Shown here piece after piece: positions 61,281-64,000 of a stretch of 64,000 bases of DNA. The notes under the pieces are model-generated. The model searched no databases, was not told the origin of the DNA, and worked only from the letters and a program-made list of their open reading frames with translations. Both the position numbers and the translations under genes were made by a program. Origin of the DNA: Flavobacterium celericrescens (GTDB lineage: Bacteria > Bacteroidota > Bacteroidia > Flavobacteriales > Flavobacteriaceae); NCBI RefSeq assembly GCF_011392075.1, contig NZ_JAAJBV010000005.1, positions 124,001-188,000 of the forward strand. Direction: 5' to 3'. Every line of letters begins with the position of its first letter. The stretch's first letter is position 1.

Positions 61281-61359
61281 ATGTTTTGTTTTTTTAAATG
61301 AATATGGGGCAATACTACAAGCTTATCTAAAATTTGAGATAGCAAAACAACTTTCCTTT

Positions 61360-61401
61360 CACTGTAAAGATTTTTCGCTACTTTTACAGTGGTTTTACAG
61401 T
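61360..61401. promoter_or_regulatory. Repeated TTTACAGT operator-like elements in a divergent promoter region
   Basis: CACTGTAAA (61360-61368) and TTTACAGTG (61383-61391) form a 9-bp inverted repeat. A further TTTTACAGT at 61393-61401 follows the copy at 61382-61390 with an 11-base period, typical of tandem sites for OmpR/PhoB-type or other dimeric regulators. They lie between the divergent genes at 61280 and 61442. Confidence 0.55.
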
Positions 61402-61441
61402 AAATAAAACCAACTAAAAAACTACTTTTGAAACTGAATTA

Positions 61442-62350
61442 ATGAGGCAACCAATAGAATTATTCCACCACCTGAAACAAGAGGTGCTTTTGACCTATCA
61501 GAAGCACTATCCTTACTTTGAAGGCAATTGGAAAACATTCAGTTCACAAGACATTCAAAACCTGATTCAGTTAATTGAAACAGGGGTAAAGCAAACGGTG
61601 AGCGAAAAGTGGATTTATACCCACTTAAAACCTGAAACCAACGAGAAATTGCCTCGAAAAGACATGTTAGATATTTTGTCGCAATTAGTAGGGTATTCTG
61701 GTTGGGATGAGTATGTTTTTAAGCACAAAGCAATAGAAATAACCGCAACACCAATTGCCAAGACCAATACTAAAAAAAGGAGGTTTTGGATAGGAGGGGC
61801 AGTCATACTAGGAGCAGCAATAGTGGTTTATGTGGTAAAGTTTTCAAAGACAACACAAACCATTGAAGTAAAAAATGCTTTTACAAACGCACCAATTGAC
61901 AGCGAAGAAATAAAAGCGGTTGTAGTAGAAAACCAAGTAGAAACACCAGTAACCATTGTTGATTCCAAGTTGCAGCTGCCATCAGAAAAAGACAGTGCTA
62001 CAATAGTTTTAAAAAGCCCGTATTACAAAGACAAAACCATTGTAGTACACAAAGAAACAAACACGCCGATAGTGTTGCAACCCGACGATTATCCCATGAT
62101 GTTGAAAGGCTTCATGAAGTCAGACATCAAAGATTGGCAAACCCGAAAAGAGCAGTTGCAAATGATACTAGCCGATGAGCTTGAAGTAATGGTGCTGTTA
62201 AAAGACAATTTAGGAGCCGAATATTTTAACAAACAAGAATTTTCAGAACGTTTGATTATTCCTAGCAAGGCAATCAAAAAGATGAAAGTGGTAGACATAC
62301 AAAGCAATAAAGACAATAAAATCAATTTCATACGCATAATCCAGGAATAA
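61442..62350 (+). CDS. Membrane-tethered protein with N-terminal HTH-like domain and periplasmic domain
   Basis: A 302-residue protein: about 110 cytoplasmic residues, one helix at about 115-133, and a periplasmic C-terminus. Residues 50-96 (VSEKWIYTHLKP, then LPRKDMLDILSQLVGYSGWDEY) follow the pattern of a Bacteroidota helix-turn-helix-like domain (VS..TL.R..G...PR..TLD.LS.(F/Y).GY..W.(D/E)F). The C-terminal part has a beta-domain and a conserved DDYPMML-x-F-x(4)-IKDWQTRKEQL and YFNKQEF block that I recall from a Bacteroidota family. A one-component membrane regulator (ToxR-like topology) is possible but not shown. Cotranscribed with the next gene, 1 base apart. Confidence 0.68.
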   Translation: MRQPIELFHHLKQEVLLTYQKHYPYFEGNWKTFSSQDIQNLIQLIETGVKQTVSEKWIYTHLKPETNEKLPRKDMLDILSQLVGYSGWDEYVFKHKAIEITATPIAKTNTKKRRFWIGGAVILGAAIVVYVVKFSKTTQTIEVKNAFTNAPIDSEEIKAVVVENQVETPVTIVDSKLQLPSEKDSATIVLKSPYYKDKTIVVHKETNTPIVLQPDDYPMMLKGFMKSDIKDWQTRKEQLQMILADELEVMVLLKDNLGAEYFNKQEFSERLIIPSKAIKKMKVVDIQSNKDNKINFIRIIQE

Positions 62351-62351
62351 T

Positions 62352-62891
62352 ATGTTGAGGTCTTTTTTTATCATTAGCACACTATTAACTTCGTTTTGCC
62401 TCATGGGACAAAATGCAAACCTTCCTGCTGCAACGGCAATTAAGGCAAACTTCACCATAGCTTCCATCAAAGCTTACCAAGAAAGCGCCACCTTAAAAGT
62501 AGAAGATTATTATTATTACCTAAATTTAGTATCCAGTACCACTACCGCCGAAGACCTCAAAGCAGAAGTTAAAACAACCTTGTTTTCATTGTTTGAAGAC
62601 AAAAACGCAAAGGTATTAGACGTTACAACAACCACACCCACCACGATTAATTTAACCGATTTACTGGCAAAAATTGAAAACCAAGACTACAGTTTTACGC
62701 TTTCCAACTTTGAAAACTCTATTGTGGCAGCCGATTATTGGACCACCAAATACCAATTAACCATCCACCAAAAAGAAACGCAAACCGAACAAATTTGCTT
62801 CCAAAGAGTGCTGTTCAAACCCACCACCAAAACCTTTGGCACCACCAAAAAAGAAATCTGGACGCTATTCTTAGGAGAAATTACATTCTAA
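62352..62891 (+). CDS. Secreted protein of unknown function
   Basis: A 179-residue protein with signal peptide (about 1-20, CLMGQN). The mature part is Thr-rich (VTTTTPTTINLTDLL) and probably beta-rich, ending KEIWTLFLGEITF. I do not recognise a family. It begins 1 base after the membrane-tethered gene's stop, so they form a unit. The operon has higher G+C than its surroundings, which is visible by eye. Confidence 0.65.
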   Translation: MLRSFFIISTLLTSFCLMGQNANLPAATAIKANFTIASIKAYQESATLKVEDYYYYLNLVSSTTTAEDLKAEVKTTLFSLFEDKNAKVLDVTTTTPTTINLTDLLAKIENQDYSFTLSNFENSIVAADYWTTKYQLTIHQKETQTEQICFQRVLFKPTTKTFGTTKKEIWTLFLGEITF

Positions 62892-62941
62892 GGTTGTACA
62901 ATAGAGATGTTGCTATGATGAGGATTTATAAATTATAGTTA

Positions 62942-62998
62942 TAATTCTAAATCTAAAGAGTATTCTGTTTTTGGCTCATTAACTAAATACAATTCTAA
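62942..62998 (-). pseudogene. Possible read-through extension after dpnD
   Basis: Directly after the dpnD stop the same frame remains open for 19 sense codons (LELYLVNEPKTEYSLDLEL) before a second TAA at 62939-62941. It looks like coding sequence with acidic/hydrophobic alternation. The first stop could be a recent mutation. Confidence 0.3.
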
Positions 62999-63313
62999 TT
63001 AATCAATTAGAAATTTTAATCTTTCAAGTTTTGTAAAAATATGGTCCTTAGGATTTTTTGATTCTTCAAAATGTTTTTGCTCGTCAACATAAAGATATTC
63101 AAGGATATCTTTTATTAACATATTTATTTCTTCGTCTTTACTTTGGCTATTAATATCAATAAAGTTGACATCTACAAAATCATTATAATCTAATACAATT
63201 TCCTCTTTTTTATATTGCTTATTTACTTTTGAAAAAGCTTCTTGAATGTTATTAGCCTCTACTTCGATAACTCTAGCTAAGAATTCTTGAATTTCAATTT
63301 TAAATGTTTCCAT
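62999..63313 (-). CDS. dpnD: DpnD/PcfM family protein
   Basis: A 104-residue protein of the DpnD/PcfM family: METFKIEIQEFLARVIEVEANNIQEAFSKVNKQYKKEEIVLDYNDFVDVNFID is the family core (F-x-I-x-I-x-E-x-L, then EA and EIVL). In Streptococcus pneumoniae dpnD sits next to the gene of the DpnI endonuclease; its role is unknown. I start at ATG 63313, which gives the conserved N-terminus and a 14-base overlap with dpnI. A second stop lies 19 codons downstream in frame. Confidence 0.82.
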   Translation of the reverse strand: METFKIEIQEFLARVIEVEANNIQEAFSKVNKQYKKEEIVLDYNDFVDVNFIDINSQSKDEEINMLIKDILEYLYVDEQKHFEESKNPKDHIFTKLERLKFLID

Positions 63314-64000
63314 ATGATATTTTTTTATAATTACCACGACTAGAAAATTCAATAATTCCTTTGTCACGCAATAATTGTAACTGCTGTCTTATTTTGTCCT
63401 TAATAAAATTATTGTTAGGATATTTTAACTTGAGTTTTTCTTCAAATTTATAAACATCTTCTAATGTGAACTTTTCAGTATTAATGGAATCTATACAATT
63501 CATAATATCTAAAATCCATCCTCTAGTTTCTTTATTTTTTGATTTTAAAAATTCTGTGCTCATCCATTTTTGTTGAACAGACTCTTTTGAAATTATTTCT
63601 GAATTTTTAACCAAGAAAATTCTTCCGCTTTCAGGAACTTTTGAAATATCAATATTACAACCAATCCAACCAGCTCTTTTTGCAGTTTCACTCAAAGGTT
63701 TTCTTTTCTCAATAATTTCAGTTACAAAAAAGTGCTTTGGAATAATTAGAAAATTATTGACAAGAAGTTTTTTTTTGTCGTAGTTTAAAAAGAAAAAATT
63801 TGGATTATCATCTGAGTTTATTCTGTCAATCATTGTTGAATAAGCACCATCAATAATTTTATTTCCTACTTTATTGCCATCCTTACTCTTTAATTCATAT
63901 TGTTCTAAACATTCATTACAGTAAAAATCCGCTACAGGTTTATTATTTTCAAACTCAGATAATACAATATTACCACAACAAGGACAATAGCTATTATTTT
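63300..64000 (-). CDS. dpnI: DpnI-type methyl-directed restriction endonuclease (5' end beyond window)
   Basis: The visible 232 residues run off the window at the N-terminus (DpnI has 254, so about 20 are missing). The N-terminal PD-(D/E)XK domain has the zinc cysteines CPCC and CNEC, and the nuclease triad Asp (VADFYC), Glu and Lys (YELKSK). The C-terminal winged-helix domain has RRAGWIGCNIDIS-like residues (AKRAGWIGCNIDIS), ESGRIFLV, RGWILDIMNCI and KIRQQLQLLRDKGIIEF. From memory it aligns with DpnI along its whole visible length. DpnI cuts GATC only when the adenine is methylated. Its gene overlaps dpnD. Confidence 0.95.
   Translation of the reverse strand, partial: NNSYCPCCGNIVLSEFENNKPVADFYCNECLEQYELKSKDGNKVGNKIIDGAYSTMIDRINSDDNPNFFFLNYDKKKLLVNNFLIIPKHFFVTEIIEKRKPLSETAKRAGWIGCNIDISKVPESGRIFLVKNSEIISKESVQQKWMSTEFLKSKNKETRGWILDIMNCIDSINTEKFTLEDVYKFEEKLKLKYPNNNFIKDKIRQQLQLLRDKGIIEFSSRGNYKKISYGNI

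Overview
The window is a piece of a Flavobacterium-like chromosome (Bacteroidota, family Flavobacteriaceae). The evidence is an AT-rich sequence with short intergenic gaps, promoters of the Bacteroidota type (TAnnTTTG, sometimes with TTTG about 19 bases upstream), few Shine-Dalgarno sequences, and lineage-typical genes: GH97 glucosidase, long NusB, DUF3276 PUR-alpha-like protein, DUF3667, BshB1, metal-dependent KdsA and a dispersed menaquinone pathway. Species cannot be named from the sequence alone.

Layout. 0-4 kb: a GH97 alpha-glucosidase followed by an MFS sugar transporter. 4-7.6 kb: two adjacent minus-strand operons (three membrane/regulator genes; then a Coq4-like protein, a tiny membrane peptide, a small membrane protein and CreD) that share a near-identical 19-bp palindromic operator. 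This is the best candidate here for an incompletely described regulated envelope module. 7.6-13.4 kb: an operon kdsA - outer membrane protein - anchored protein, a DUF4199/lipoprotein pair, a split YeeE/YedE transporter with an HMA metallochaperone (both promoters carry a Crp/Fnr-like dyad), clpS and prmA. 13.4-19.2 kb: a porin, an S1-domain CvfB-like protein, a LigB-type dioxygenase, a class-C beta-lactamase-fold lipoprotein and a C1 peptidase. 19.3-27.8 kb: menB, two bacterial-PH-domain proteins, menA, an MBL hydrolase, TPR and TPM proteins, menC and miaE. 28-33 kb: ABC exporter, leucine dehydrogenase, nusB, DUF1573 lipoprotein and yajC. 33-41.3 kb: YdeI-like protein, M28 peptidase, pepT, a class V PLP enzyme, lipid A acyltransferase, rhomboid protease and a SIMPL protein. 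41.3-49.3 kb: a beta-oxidation operon marR-fadN-fadA-fadE with a perfect palindromic operator at its promoter, then an acyl-CoA ligase. 49.3-59.5 kb: EamA transporter, DUF3667, purL (with two repeat-derived in-frame insertions), two lipoproteins, a MenI-like thioesterase with menF, and bshB1.

From tRNA-His (59.6 kb) to the end the content becomes accessory. It holds an orphan membrane gene bracketed by a 35-bp perfect direct repeat (duplicated terminator), a divergent SIMPL / membrane-tethered-protein locus with repeated operator-like motifs, and a DpnI-type methyl-directed restriction endonuclease (cut by the window edge) followed by its DpnD/PcfM companion. DpnI homologues cut Gm6ATC, so this host should lack Dam methylation and may destroy incoming DNA from Dam-positive bacteria.

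There is no rRNA, CRISPR array, transposase or phage structural gene in the window. Menaquinone genes seen are menF, a likely menI, menB, menA and menC; menD and menE are not in the window. No gene-free stretch exceeds 300 bases; the longest (59482-59766) holds tRNA-His, its promoter and its terminator.
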